In this document: positions 23,550 through 36,100 of the stretch, piece by piece
Layout of the letters: each line of letters starts with the position of its first letter
Numbering within the stretch: the first letter of the stretch is position 1
Source: Athripsodes cinereus
Taxonomy: Eukaryota > Arthropoda > Insecta > Trichoptera > Leptoceridae
Reading direction: 5' to 3'
Assembly: GCA_947579605.1 (NCBI GenBank)
Contig: OX388321.1
Coordinates: forward strand, 19,893,614-19,957,613
Length of the DNA stretch: 64,000 nucleotides
Made by a program: the position numbers and the translations under genes
Notes under the pieces: model-generated
Databases searched by the model: none
What the model was told of the DNA's origin: nothing
Seen by the model: only the letters and a program-made list of their open reading frames with translations

Positions 23550-26500
23550 TTAACAGTATTTGTGATCATTTGATGGGCACGTCGACACAAAGAGATCAGT
23601 AGTTAAAAAGTTTGTAATATTTGATAGTTCTGTTGTTGTAGGTGTTTTAAATATTGCCTTTTTGTCTTTATTCTTTTTTTTTGTCGAGTGAAAACGCAAT
23701 TGAGGATCAATTACCCGTTTATTAGAATCACTCTTCGACGTTGATGGCAAAATTTCACAATTTAAAGATGGTATTTGTGATAAATTATTTATAACCGACA
23801 AGTGATAACAAATTTGGTTAACAATAGAACTATCTAATTTACTAATGTCCATAGCCCTGATATTCTCAACGGTATTTTCAAGGATGTTTCCCAGATTTTT
23901 TTGTCTAGACACACAGGACACCCAGTCGTCAACAGGACTTTTATTAATAGGAGGAATCACATTAACCTCAGGAGATGATGACACATTAACCTCAGGAGAT
24001 GACGACACATTAACCTCAGGAGATGACGACACATTAACCTCAGGAGATGATGAGTCAGTATTAATCATGACAAAGTGGATATGTTTACAAATATTATTAT
24101 TTCTATAATCAGGGCATGTGCATGAAAACATATGGATGCAAATGTTGCACTCATTGCACACGATACTGCAACATTTTTCTATTGCCTCTCTTTTTACTGT
24201 ATACAAACTTTCTGAACTTTTAACTTCAATAACCCCTGTACTTAAATTTTGCATAATGTAACTCTCAGAGACAGCATTATTGTGTCGTTTGAGAGTTTCT
24301 TTATCCCTTTTAGTTATTTTTCCCTTCGTAAGTTTTATGATTCTCTCTACACATTTATCCTTCCTATATTTCAAAATAACATCTAAGCCCTTGTCTAATC
24401 TTTTAACAGATTTTCTTTCTAAATAAAAATATTTAATAGTCTTGTGCATAGACTCTAAGTGAGTGTTAGTGTTGATGCCACAGCCTACCCTGAAGCAATA
24501 TGCCCATTTTTTAAAATTATGCATATAATGAGTTTGGAAATATTTTCCAAAACTCTCTGTGTCTTTGTCTTGCAAAAAAAAACTAATTAGGTTATGCAAA
24601 GATGAATCAAAAGACTCAATTTTTGAATGTTGTTGTAATGCTTTCAACATCTTGTACGCATTTTCTCGTTTTTCAACAACTCTAATTTTATTTAAATTAG
24701 ACTGCCATGCTCGGTCTACGTGCCATGAGCAGTATAATGTGTGCTCTACTGGACCCATTATAGTAGTCCAAGAATTATAAAAAGTCTCCTCTAGGTCTGA
24801 CATGAAAGTCTTGGGCTGCAAATGCCCTATCGCTAATTTAATAACATTAAAAAAATGAGTATACATTTGGGTGTTTTTCCGGTTAGCAAACATGAATGCC
24901 ACTGGAAATCCCTGATGGAATTCATCTATTACCATTAAAGTTGTCAACTCAAAATCATAGCCATTGAGGCCATGTGTCCCATCGATGGCAATGATATTGT
25001 GCCCAAAATCCCTACACATTTTCTTCTGAAATTCATTCATGACTACTAAACAAAAATCAGTGACTTCTAAATTTTCTACTTGTTCCCCTTGCTTCTTGTA
25101 AAAAAGGACTTCATTGTCTACTTGGCTCCTACATTCCTGTACCCACATGTCTACAGATACAGCATCATTTTCATGGCGTTTTCCATCTTCTACATCAATT
25201 TTAAAACTGCTTTTAATGTTTCTAATATCGCTGGATGTAAGTAATTGAAGACGCTTTGAATGTTCCCCAATGTCGTTCCTGGCTGACTCCAAAATTCTGT
25301 AACGCAAGAGTTAATAACATTATATTTTATACTTCACCCTACTGAGTGGAATGCTTTGTCCAAATAAAGAAGAAGATAAAACTGCTAAATAAGGTGCTTT
25401 TTACTACTGGTTTTATAATAATAACAGACTGACATTTAATACAAAGAAACGCAAAGTTGTGTTACCACAGAATTAAACATCCCCTTTTTTATAAATATAA
25501 AATAAATAGTTTGGTGCTAGCATCGGTAAATAAAATACGTGATCTTGGTATAATTTTTAACCAACAAATAAGTTATGTTAATCATGTGGATAGTAAGTAT
25601 TCGCAAAAAATCATTAAGAATGACAGGTGTTGTGCTGAGAATCAATGAGCCTTTTTCAAGTCTGTGTATGTTGAAAATTTTATAATTATACTTCTTTGGT
25701 TCGTAGATCTTGGAATTTGACTCCCCTGTGTGGAACCCATGCTTCGAGGTTCATGTAAATAGTCTAGACAAGATAGAGTGTAAGTTCTTGTGGTATATTA
25801 ACTACAGAATGGGTTTTGCCTAGGGAGAAAATTGATTATGGATATTTGTTAAACTCTCTAAATTTATTAGGATTATCTAATAGAAGAAAGTCATCTGATT
25901 TGATGCTTTTGTACAAGATTATACATGGTCAGATATACTGTCCAAATGTCCTAAGTCAAATAAACTTTAATGCTCCGTTGAGGAGCATGCGACAGGCAGC
26001 TTCATTTTATGTGAATGAATTCCTGAAAACGCAGTCAGAACTCATCACTGAAATGCATTTAGAGGCTTAGTAATGAATACTCTCAGGCAGCTGACATATA
26101 CAACACATCTGTAGATAATTTTAAATCATGTTTGAAGAGTGTCATGCTGCAGAACTAATCAATTGCTTTGAGTGTGATTTCGTGTTGATTATGATTTGGT
26201 TTGTTTGGGTGGTACTGATATGTCTATTTTTTGTTATATTGTTTTAAATTTTGCTTTTACTCAAATCATTATTTGTCATATGTATTATGAATTATTTTGT
26301 GTGATGGTTCTTAAAATTATTTTTGTTGTATACATAATAATTGTATACTGTATTATGTTAAAAATTTATACTAGTGTATCCTTAGAAGGAATAAATAAAT
26401 GATTAATAAATGTTTAGCTTAAGTGTAGTAAATAAGCAGCTTGTATCCTCAATATAAGAGAATGTGTGTACTGTGTACACAAACAATTAAAACATGGTAT

Positions 26501-29500
26501 TTAAAAGAGTTTTGTAGAAGATTTAGAATATCAAAATATAACATTTTGCATTATCATTTCCCTGGTAATACTTACTTTGTTGGTCTTACACCGCTGATTA
26601 GTTTGGAGGCAACAGACAGCCTTTGGTTTTTGGTTAATCTGATGTGTTGCAATTCTTTTCCATGGCCATAATGTATTTTTTGCCAACAAGCAATAAATTT
26701 TCCATCCAAATGATGAAGTGTAATTTGACTTGTACATGAGTTGTTCATTTTGCAGGATCCTTGGCTTTTCAACGATCTTTTATATGTTGATGCTTTTTCT
26801 CTAGGTTTGTGACCTAAAAATGTTTGAAATGGAACTTAACTATGTTATGAAAATACAAACAAAATAAATAATAAGGGAGTTGGTATAATATTAACATGTA
26901 ACTCGATGATGTAATTTACGTTTGGCTGTGGTGTACTATATCTAAATATGTTTTCTATAAGAAGCACATGCAAAAATTGTGTGATATCTGTTTTCTAAGA
27001 GATGAATCATTAGAAATCTAACCACACAAATGTTAAACTTACTGCTGCTAATGCTGCGGTTGCAGTAATAATAAGTTGTACTTGCAGATTTGCTGCTGTA
27101 TACGTAACTTACAGTGTTTTCCTCTTCAATTGATGCTTTCCACTTCAGAAATTCTAAAAACATAAAAATAACATCTATATCTACGCTCTATCTATACCTA
27201 CACGTCGTGTCCCAGGTGAAGTAGGCAAGGAGAACGGATCCCTATATAAATCTATCCTTGCATACTTCTTTAGCTTCCTCTACATTCATCCAGTTTCTCA
27301 AACATGGACGCCAATTTCTCTTACTCAAAACGCAGCCACCTTTAAGAATTTGATCCTCTTCACCATCCTTTCATCGTACATGAGCTCAACATGTCCAATC
27401 TATCATAACCAATTTACACGCGTTCTATCCAAAACACTCCTTTCACATCCACTCAATTCTCCTGAAATCCTGATTCTTCACTCTTTTTTTTAATTTTATT
27501 TTCGACTATCTACCCGTTGACGAGTGATTTGAGCATTCTTCATTCTATCTCGCAACATTTTACCAACCCTTCTTCTCAGTGAACAGATTTCCACAGCATT
27601 TATTCCACTTTCGTCCTTCTTCAACCACGTCCAAATTTCGCTTGTATACATAAGAATCAGTACCAGAATGGTATCGTGCACCAAAATTTTTACCATGTTC
27701 GATACATTGCTATTGCTAACAATAGATTGAAGTGCATCGTTCACTCTAGCACCGGCCACTTTTCTTCTTTCGGTGTACTTATTGTATCTTCCATCCCTCG
27801 AAAACAGACTTCCTAAGTATAGATACTCATTCATTTATTCTAAACATTTATCGTCAACCTTAATTTCACAAATCCTTTTGTTTTTTCTTTTAAACACCAG
27901 CATTTTTGTCCTTGTAACATTCACTTTTAACCCATTCATACTACGGCTACAAAAATAAAATAATATACATTTATTTATAACTCCAGAATTTATTAAGTTT
28001 AGGTGAACGCATCAAAACTTTGATTATATTGAATTATTTTTTTGTAGATATGTAGTAGCTAAGATGGTTGGGGTACGTTGAAAGAATGAATGAGGACAGA
28101 ATGATTAAGAAGATATATTTGGCCAAGAGGAATGGTGCTCGGAGACGTGGACATCTGAGAATTAAATGGCAAGATCATTCAAATAAAATCCTACAGGACG
28201 GTCATGTGTTGAGCACATTGAGCAGGAGAGCATGCATGAGGAACTGTATGTCAGTGATGGAAGCGAAAGATGTATGCAAGAATAGAAGGAAGTGGCGCTC
28301 GATCCTTTCTGCCTACGCCGCGAGGGAAGCGCCGTGATGGTATGTATGAATGTATAGTAGTGATAACGAAGTAACTTCGATAGTAACGAAGATTTCAAAG
28401 TCTTCGCATTCGTCGCAAAAAAATATGCAAATGTTTTGCAAATATTATTTTGTTAACAAAGTATCGAACATTTGGTAAAAGTACCGGATTTTAACCCGGT
28501 ATATTGTAGAATAAGGTACTGCAAGAAAATCGAGGAGTTTTTGAAATATTTTAAATTCCTATACCATTTTGAAAATTCGGCGACGGGGGGGGGGGGGGGT
28601 TGCAGAAATTTTAATGTTTGAGCAATCGCAGAAATTTAAACTTGTAGTAAAGCTTACACCGACAGTCAATATTCGCATATGCGAATATCCAAAATCGCAC
28701 ATTCATTACATCACTAGTAGTATTTTATCTGGAGAATAACAATCCGGTGTAATACTGTGGTTTTATTAAACACAAAAATAATTATTTGCATTTTTTGTAC
28801 GCGTTGATATGTCATAAATACTTGATTTTATTACGTGTTTGACTGATTTGTAGGTTAGTTAGGAAGTCTGGTGTTTCTTATACAAGAGCATATTAATCGA
28901 TGGCTAACCGGACAAATATTGTAAGTCCACTTTTTGGTAAAATTGAGTTATGATACACATTTTGCAAAACGTGACATTGTCTTTGATATTTGAAAATATA
29001 GTTGATCCACACGCAATACAAACCGAGATATGAACAATTAAAAAATGCATATTACATACAAATACTACTCTATTCAAACTTTCATGTCGAGTTTTCTCAA
29101 AACTATAAAAAGTGGATCTACAATATTTGTCCAGTTAGCCATCAATTTATTGACAATTATTTCATTATCATATCATTTCTTGGGTGAAAACTATATAATT
29201 ACGTGAATATAAGTAATTTTTTTGAAATTTTGAAATGTTCACCTCTCCTTAATATTTACTAAACTCCATATTAATTTTGTAAACAAACATATTGTTTTAA
29301 GTTTTAGGGCATTTATTAATAATAGTAGCCTGATTACGACTTACAGGTTTCGACTTACATTAATAAAATTTATTTAATACAGTAAAACATAAATTAACCA
29401 TTGATCTATTATATTAACATACCTACTTAATAATCCTTCTTAGATTAGGTACTCCAATTTCATTTAATACTAGTACAAATTTGTATTGTAAACACAAGGC

Positions 29501-29717
29501 AATGCAGTGCTATTAAACGTTTAAATTAAAACAAAATCTTACCATTAACATTTTCAAAAGAGAGTTCCATATACTCAAATTTCATTCCGTGTTCTTCAGA
29601 TAAATGCCTGACCAGCATTTTATTAGTTTTAAATGCATTATTGCACGTGTTTTCTAAACACTTAAAGCTACCGGGTTTCACTTTAGACACAATATTTCTA
29701 TCTTTATAAGAAGACAT
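23550..29717 (-). CDS. MULE transposase with C2H2 and SWIM zinc fingers
   Basis: Four exons in one frame: 29717-29543, 27153-27043, 26813-26576 and 25296-23550 (stop), 756 residues from MSSYKDRN. A longer start at 29798 would add 27 residues. Exon 1 encodes a C2H2-type finger (FKCLENTCNNAF, then VRHLSEEHG). Exons 2-3 encode a second Cys/His region (WKASIEEE, YYYCNRS, CKMNNSC, HYGHGKELQH) common in arthropod MULE proteins. Exon 4 has the DDE core: D280 in AIDGTHG, D342 in FMSDLEETFYNSW, the CSWHVDRAW helix, and E456 in NTHLESMHK. It then has a SWIM finger CTCPDYRNNNICKHIHF near residue 567. Residues 590-621 are about four tandem SSPEVNV heptads. All expected catalytic residues are present and no stop interrupts the frame. 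The protein would bind the TIRs and catalyse cut-and-paste movement. Confidence 0.88.
25440..26402 (+). mobile_element. Degraded jockey/R1-like LINE 3' fragment
   Basis: Across frames the remnants read SVNKIRDLGIIFNQQISYVN, RINEPFSSL, SPVWNPCFEVHVNSLDKIEC, and LLNSLNLLGLSNRRKSSDLM. This is the region following the reverse transcriptase in jockey-like LINEs. Many stops and shifts are present. It ends near 26400 in AATAAATAAATG-type repeats. It sits in the intron between transposase exons 3 and 4. Confidence 0.75.
27180..27834 (-). mobile_element. RTE-like LINE fragment
   Basis: A 112-codon minus frame starts EYLYLGSLFSRDGRYNKYTE and continues with RRKVAGARVNDALQSI, ILVHDTILVLILMYTSEIWT, and SLRRRVGKMLRDRMKN. 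A degraded continuation to about 27180 includes a VLWIER segment. This is the thumb/C-terminal part of an RTE-type reverse transcriptase. It is located in transposase intron 1. Confidence 0.82.
28068..28345 (+). mobile_element. RTE-like LINE C-terminal fragment
   Basis: An 89-codon frame reads MGYVERMNEDRMIKKIYLAK, then a GHLRIKWQDH and ACMRNCMSVM-type block, ending KWRSILSAYAAREAP. It is followed by GCCGTGATGGTATG, which ties this LINE to the dispersed tail repeat at 7518-7642. It is opposite in strand to the fragment at 27180-27834. Confidence 0.78.
28357..28718. mobile_element. hAT-like MITE, copy A
   Basis: Terminal sequence at the right reads CACATTCATTACATCACTAG; the left end is a degraded complement. 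The interior shares long blocks with 51724-52179: GAGGAGTTTTTGAAATATTT, ATTTTGAAAATTCGGCGACG and GAATATCCAAAATCGCACAT. A (G)14 run sits near 28586-28600. It is nested in the MULE. Confidence 0.75.
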
Positions 29718-29931
29718 TCTAATGGATGTCAAATTAACTTCAACAAAAAATAAAATTGACCCCAAGCGCTCGAAAGTTGAAAAAGAAAGACAAGTCAATT
29801 ACTAAAGCACATTTAACACGTTAAAAAAAAATCAAAAACAAAATCGACCTTCAACGTCTGAAAGCTGAAATAGAAAGACATGGCTGAAAGGTAAACTAAC
29901 GCAGCTTACGCGCGCTTTTCAAAAATTAATA

Positions 29932-29975
29932 TGCGCATGCGCATTAATATAATGATCGGTAAAATATTGTCTCGT
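29932..29975 (-). repeat. Right TIR of the MULE
   Basis: The end TAATGATCGGTAAAATATTG followed by TCTCGT is the complement of the left end. Target duplication GGTAATAC follows at 29976-29983. The transposase start codon lies about 215-260 bp inside, so the TIR-proximal segment should act as its promoter. Confidence 0.92.
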
Positions 29976-29984
29976 GGTAATACT

Positions 29985-30062
29985 TTATTATAATTATTAT
30001 TATTATATTGGATGATTTATTCGGCGCCGTTTAATGGAGCATCCATCTCAAGGGCGCGGGAT
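29985..30062 (-). repeat. GCGC-tail SINE 3' end, antisense
   Basis: An (ATT)n run precedes TTCGGCGCCGTTTAATGG and CATCTCAAGGGCGCGG. It matches 45838-45890 almost exactly. It begins within a few bases of the MULE target duplication. Confidence 0.65.
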
Positions 30063-31879
30063 ACTATTGTTGTAAGAGCGAAGTCCATATAGTATAATAA
30101 TATTATATTAAAAGCGAAGTCTTCACTAGTATATTTATTATTCTATGGTCTTCACTTAAGCATAGTTATTAAGTTAATACAATATTATTATATTCTATGT
30201 ATTAAGTATTTTCAATTGAATTTTATGATTTTGTATGAAATTCTGTGCGTATTTTATGGGTACTTCTAAATCCATATCACTGGCAAACGAATGGATGTCC
30301 TTAAAAAGAATGGAATAATAGAACCTATGCGTAGTCTTTTAAATCAAGACAACCTGAATTCCAATTTTTTAACTGTCAACTAATTTTATGATTTTGATTT
30401 AATCTTCATGACATACTATTGAGCTGCGTACATAGTACATTATTAATAACAATACAGGCTAACAAAGTAGTTTAAAATCATTTTAAAATAATACATTATG
30501 GTCATAAGCAAGAGTGCGTAGTTTTTACTTTCTCTAAAACCGATCAATTAAAGAAAAAAATGGTTAAAACCCAGATGATATATGTGCTTTCACCTTTCAT
30601 TTGATAAAGCCATCGCTTTTATGAAATTTGCGATTTTTGTGTACATCTCATATATTTATAACATCACCACCCACAAACAATGACGTGTTCAGAAAAAAAC
30701 TCAAGGGGGGGGGGGGCGCTAAAGATATTTTGAGCCACCTTTACTTTTATCGTAATAAAAAAATAATCAAGTCACGTCAATAGGCCCCGCAAATGTATCC
30801 ACCACTGTCCACAAATGGGGTAGCCAATGAACTAACTGCGCATAATGAACATAAGGGTCATCATGAAAAAGCTAGTTTCCAAATGACCATTTTTGTCATT
30901 GATCTAATGATCAATGGCTTTTGTAGGTTTTATTTTTTGCAATTTTCAGCTATTTTTTGTCCTTTATAAAACAGGACTATTAAGAAATTTCTGAAGATTT
31001 TTATGAGCCATATTGACCTATTAGTAAAATTCTGCTTTTTAGCTACATCCATTTGTATGGGAAAATGACACAAAAATAGATTCACTGACTGAAAATGATA
31101 TAAGTAAAGAAAAATAAATATTCTTTAAAATAACAGTAATTTATTTGTACAAATATATTATTAAAAACTCGAACAATAACAATTTCACACAAACAGTAAA
31201 TATTCTTAAAATGTTGATGAGTGGGTAATATTTAACTACCTGAATGCTAATTACAACAATAATAATAGATCATCCTCTATAAATGACGATTAGCACTCAA
31301 ACACTTAAGAAAAACTTGAAGATTGTTGAGTGTTTTAAAAAAAATCTAGTACATTATTCAAAAAACAATAGTATAATCCTACTTAATCTAGTCAAATATT
31401 ATCTTAACAATAGTTAACAATAAATATTTCAATGGAGTAATTAGAAAAGAAGAATTAAATATATGCAACAATATAATTTTATTTTTTTTAACTTTAAGAC
31501 AAACAGCCATTTCTAATAAATAGTTTAAGTTAATGTTTACAAAGTAAAAATATCTCTGAACTTCATTGCACAACTTTTGGCTTACAATTTTATGATATGT
31601 AAAAACATATTTTTTAGTAAAAAGTGTTACTACTGCTTAACAAATATTTATTAAGAAGACAAAAGTTGTTTTTTCATCAAACTTGAAATAAACGTTCTTT
31701 GGGATGCTAGCAGTGCGCATTTCAAAGCTGCATATGTTTTTCTGACTCTTTTCCTCCCTTCGTAAATATGGACTATGAAAGGGCAATTTTTTTCTTTTTC
31801 TATATGTACAAAATAGAAAAAAAGATGAAAAAATATGTGTTTATTCGTTTGTAGTAAAGACCAAGTAATAAGATAAAAA
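30063..31879. other. Intergenic, no gene seen
   Basis: AT-rich, without coding exons. A (G)9 run lies at 30706-30715 and a weak copy of the dispersed LINE-tail repeat (AAATGGGGTAGCCAATGAAC) at 30815-30862. Confidence 0.5.
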
Positions 31880-32880
31880 CACGATGGGTATGATTCGATA
31901 TGCTGACGATATAGTATTGCTCGCAGACAGTGAGAATGAGTTGAATGAGCCTTAGAAAGAATGGTAAATATATTGGTAAATTACTGTAAAAATACAATAC
32001 GAAAATAAATAAAGACAAAACAAAATGCATGATTGCTGGAAGAGACAAGGCGATTGCGAACATTGCCGTAAGTGGAGTGAATATAAAGCAGGTAAGAAAG
32101 TTGTGTACTTAGGTAGCAGAATAAATCAGTAAGGATGCTCAAAATCTGAAATTGTGAACATTGAAGGACCCACCGACCACCCGGATAGCGCAGAAGTCTG
32201 AGGACTTCCATTTATCCGAAATTCTACACTTTTTGAACACAATTCTGAAATTGTGAACAGGATAAAGCAGGTAAAAATTTGTTTTTAACCAAAAAAAATT
32301 ATGTATTGGAATCTCCAAACAGTGACTTAATGTAAAGTGGTATGGCCGTACGGGTACGGCGAGGAGAATCAGTGCAAATATGAGTATGGACGTACAGGTA
32401 CGTCTGTCAATATTACGACGCGTATATAATTTTTTATGGAATAATCAGTATGAAATTTATATAATGTGATACTTAAAAAAAAAATCTAATGGTGAAAAAA
32501 CTCACTCCATTAGGACCGTACAAAATCTCACTCATACATACACTCAAACAAAATCACACTCCTTTACAGGTTAAACAGTAGGAAGAACCTATATTTGGAG
32601 TATACTGCTGTATGGTAGTGAGAAGTGGACTATTGGCAAGAGTGAAAGCGGATAGTTGGCTGCCTTTTGAGATGCAGTGCTACAGACGCATGCTGAAAAT
32701 CCATTGATCGGAACATGTCGAAAACGAAGATGTATTTATCAGGGTAGGCGAAAGTAGGCAACTCCTTGAGAAGATTAGCCAATAACAAGCAAATTGGATT
32801 GGTCACAAGATCAGGCATCCATCACTATCATGGAAGGTATGACTGAAGGCAGGATTTGTACAGGCCGATCAAGAGACTTA
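31880..32880 (+). mobile_element. RTE-like LINE remnant with YADD box
   Basis: Near 31889 the frame reads IRYADDIVLLADSENELNE, the reverse transcriptase catalytic box. Shifted frames continue with INKDKTKCMIAGRDKAIA, VVYLGSRINQ, and from about 32590 WSILLYGSEKWTIGKSESG-like sequence. The 32590-32880 part is a decayed relative of 41095-41546. A short insert splits it at 32161-32243. Confidence 0.82.
32161..32243 (+). mobile_element. Short tRNA-like insert with 16-bp target duplication
   Basis: The 83-bp insert is flanked by identical copies of TCTGAAATTGTGAACA (32145-32160 and 32244-32259). It contains GGATAGCGCAGAAGTCTGAG, which looks like the A-box half of a tRNA or tRNA-derived SINE, but no B box. 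A target duplication of this length is typical of LINE-driven retroposition. Confidence 0.72.
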
Positions 32881-33177
32881 CATCAATTTTTTTAGTTATA
32901 ATTCTGATATGAAGTTAACTCTACAAACATCAACAATTTGCAGATTATGGCTAACTTCATTGTAAAATTACAACTCAAACAATGTCTCAACTTAATGCGA
33001 GTAAAACAATTAGAATTGCATCTCTACTTTCTTACCTGCTCTTTGGTTTGCAGCTTTGATATTGCGGATGCTGATATTGCTGAAAACAATTGTATAAAAC
33101 AAGAGCATGAAATTCAAAAATGTAAATGCATCGTGGAGCTAAAATCATCACAACAAGTAAACAATCACTTTGATAAA

Positions 33178-36100
33178 TCAGTCGTCATAAATAATATTAT
33201 TTTGATAAGGCTCATCAATGAATTCAATTTCTGGTTCATTAGCTACTTGCACGTATGGTTCACTGTACAGCATTACAGGCTCAGTATGACTATCCATAAT
33301 ATCAGAATGAACATCTTCCTGTTGCTTGATGTTTTTTAATCTATCATCGATAATCTCTTCAACGATTTGTCGTATAGCTTCACGTTGTTCCTGTAAATCT
33401 AGATGTTTAATATCAGACATGTCTTCAGTTTCCTGTTTCTTTTCCAACAGTTTTTTTAAAACTTCGTCTACAATTTCTTGAACTGAAGTATTTTGAAGGT
33501 AGTTGGAAAGATCGTTATCTTTGACAGAGTCCACAGAACCTTCGAATATAGAGAAACTTTCAGCTTCACTAAAATTCATATCTTCCTCTGGTTCTCCAAT
33601 AAGATCTTCAATTTCAGTATCATCAATAACTTCTGGGGTAACTTCTTTAATAATAACTTTAACTTCAGAAATATTAATTTCAGGTTCAACTTCTGTTTCT
33701 GTTCCACTTTCTTTGATCAACTTATATTTGTGTTTCAGAATCAATTCTCTAAGTTTTTGTTTGGTCGAGGAATATAATTTCTTTTTAAATTTGTTAGGTT
33801 GCTTATGTTTCGCAACTGTTTGATCATTAGCTATTAAATTACTTTTCTCATCTTTAGTTTCTGGTTTGAAGGAGTCTTTGACATTTTCATCAATGGCAAT
33901 GTTGTCCCCTGAGAATTCTTCTTCTCTATATTTGTCAATAAGATTTTTAATATTACCTCGGACATGTTTCATTTCGGTATTAGTGATTTTCGTTTCTAAA
34001 TCAGAATCATCAATAACTTCATACTCAGTGTAAGGAGTGTCTGTTGGTACATCTTCTAATATCTCTTCACTTATTACTTGTTTCAATGGCCTGACTAGAT
34101 TCTTTTTCCAATTTTTTCGTTCAAGAATAAAGAGACAAGGTTTGGTTTTAATTTTAAAAGGAAAGAGGCTTTGATAATTGAAGAATATGTGAGAAAATCC
34201 CTCTACAGATGTCAAAACATTGTGAGTGTTAGAGAATGGTTTCAAATTGGAGGAGTATTTACTCTTTCCTTCAATTATCAAGTGTGTAAATGATTGTAAT
34301 TGTTCGGGGTCCAATCTCTCTGTCTTGTTATAAATCCAATCATCTTTAAGTTGTGCGAATCTGGTGACACCTGTTTGAGCAGCAAGATTATCAATATGAA
34401 CATTTACAAAATCTTCTTCTGTCATTAATCTGTGAAATCTAAAACACAAATATTTAACAAATCATCAATTAAATTGCTTATGGACAACAAAATAAGTTGG
34501 TATTTAACTCAAGTGTCATTTTATGAGAGTAGATCTTACTTGGACATAGCAAATCCTCCAGGATAGTTAACTCCAGCTACACAAAGGAAAGCTACTGAGA
34601 GAATTACATTTGCCAGCAAACAACCGAGAATTCCCCAAGCTAAGGTTCCATACACTACACTTTTTCCTCTCCGCATCCATCTAGAATACATGCAGGCAAA
34701 TGAGTTACAAAGGATTCATACATTTTGTGCATGAATTGTCAAAAGGATACACACACAGTAAAAATACTCACATAAAATTACAAGCAGCAGCTGCAGAAAT
34801 ATTAAAAAGTGGAAAAGTGTAAATTATAAATCTAAGCTCTTTATGTGGCAAGCACGAAAACAGTGCCACAAACAGTATGGCAGGAATCAAAAATAAATAC
34901 GCTCGACGGTCTAAATACACTCCAAGTGGTACAAGGAGGAGACTGACACCCAAACCTCTTGGGAGAGCTGAGTACCAGTACCATAAAAATGGGGAAGTCT
35001 GAATAAAAAAATATTAAGGAAAATAATTAAAAATGTAATTATAATCCTAATGTCCTTGAATTGAATTTGTCATGTGCAATATTTTTGTGAGCTTAATAAA
35101 ACTCTTTCTAACTAACTAGGCATAAATGATTCCAAATTGAGCATATTTCATCAAATCAAAGAACTTTTGTTCCCTTTGTGGTTATCATCCGTTTCGATGG
35201 TAATGGTCTGATAAAATGCTATGTATTGCCTTGCGTCATCCTTTTCTGTCTTCAGCACTATGCATTACTGTGTAGACTGAGGGAGCCATGGTCTGTACTA
35301 CCACATCAAATGACAACTACAATTTTGAAAACCAGTGTGGTGCAGAAGGAACAGAGATCTCGGGTTTGATTCCCAGTCAGGGCAAAATTAAGATTAACCT
35401 TTATCAACTTGTCCTGGGTCTGGGTGTTACATGTATATATTTCGTTCATTAAGTATATATGTGTATTGTTACATTAGCACCCAAAATGCAAGATATTCTA
35501 GTTCGGAACTACCTCGATCTGTGTGAATTGTCCATATGTTTTTGATCATAGTATTGAAATTAAACTAAAATGTTAATCAAATCCCCGAATAAAGGTCAGA
35601 AATCTTTTATGATTTCAGTAGAGAATTATGTAACAAGAATTATTATTATTAACAATGTTTCATAAAAAAGGATACACCCCACTCTGAGCTTTTGTTGAGG
35701 ATTGTGTTGAACCAAAAAACTTCAGCTTCGGGCCAAATCCACCGTCCCCAGAACAAAGAGTCAACACACACTGTCAATAAGACAATTCCGATGGCCGCAG
35801 GAATTATTAACTTAATTAATCTGCAACAGAAAGAAACAGAACACATAATCGGTGATTTGCAAAAAAAATGTTGACTAACTATTTTTGCAAAGATGAATTT
35901 ATAAAATAATACATAATAAAAAGTTAGTCTGACTGACAACACCGACTCCCCTACTTGTGGGAGATGCTGTGATAGTATTAATAGATTGAATATAAAAAAT
36001 GTTGATAAAAAGAAAAAAATCTGTTTCATCATGATGTAATCCTCAAGGAGATTTCTTACAAGAGGCCTAACTGCACATAACAAACATTTATTTTTTATTT

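Larger units (their letters stand above)
19041..29975 (-). mobile_element. 10.9-kb Mutator-like element (MULE) with TIRs and target duplication
   Basis: The termini are inverted repeats of about 44 bp differing at one position: left 19041-19084, right 29932-29975. The left end begins ACGAGACAATATTTTACCG. Immediately outside, GGTAATAC is directly repeated (19033-19040 and 29976-29983), a perfect 8-bp target duplication; 8-9 bp is the norm for MULEs. The only intact gene inside is a four-exon MULE transposase on the minus strand starting about 260 bp from the right TIR. The remainder carries secondary insertions: a MITE (22613-22822), LINE fragments (22062-22259, 25440-26400, 27180-27834, 28068-28345) and a hAT-like MITE (28357-28718). 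Intact ends plus an unbroken transposase suggest a recently active autonomous element. Confidence 0.9.

Noticed and set aside
23845..24108. Plus-strand frame of 87 codons with repeated TLTSGDDD units
   Set aside because: It is the antisense shadow of the SSPEVNV repeats in the MULE transposase exon.
33493..33823. Plus-strand frames of 94 and 106 codons
   Set aside because: They are antisense to the ALG12 tail exon, have low-complexity Phe/Asn/Ser composition and no motif.
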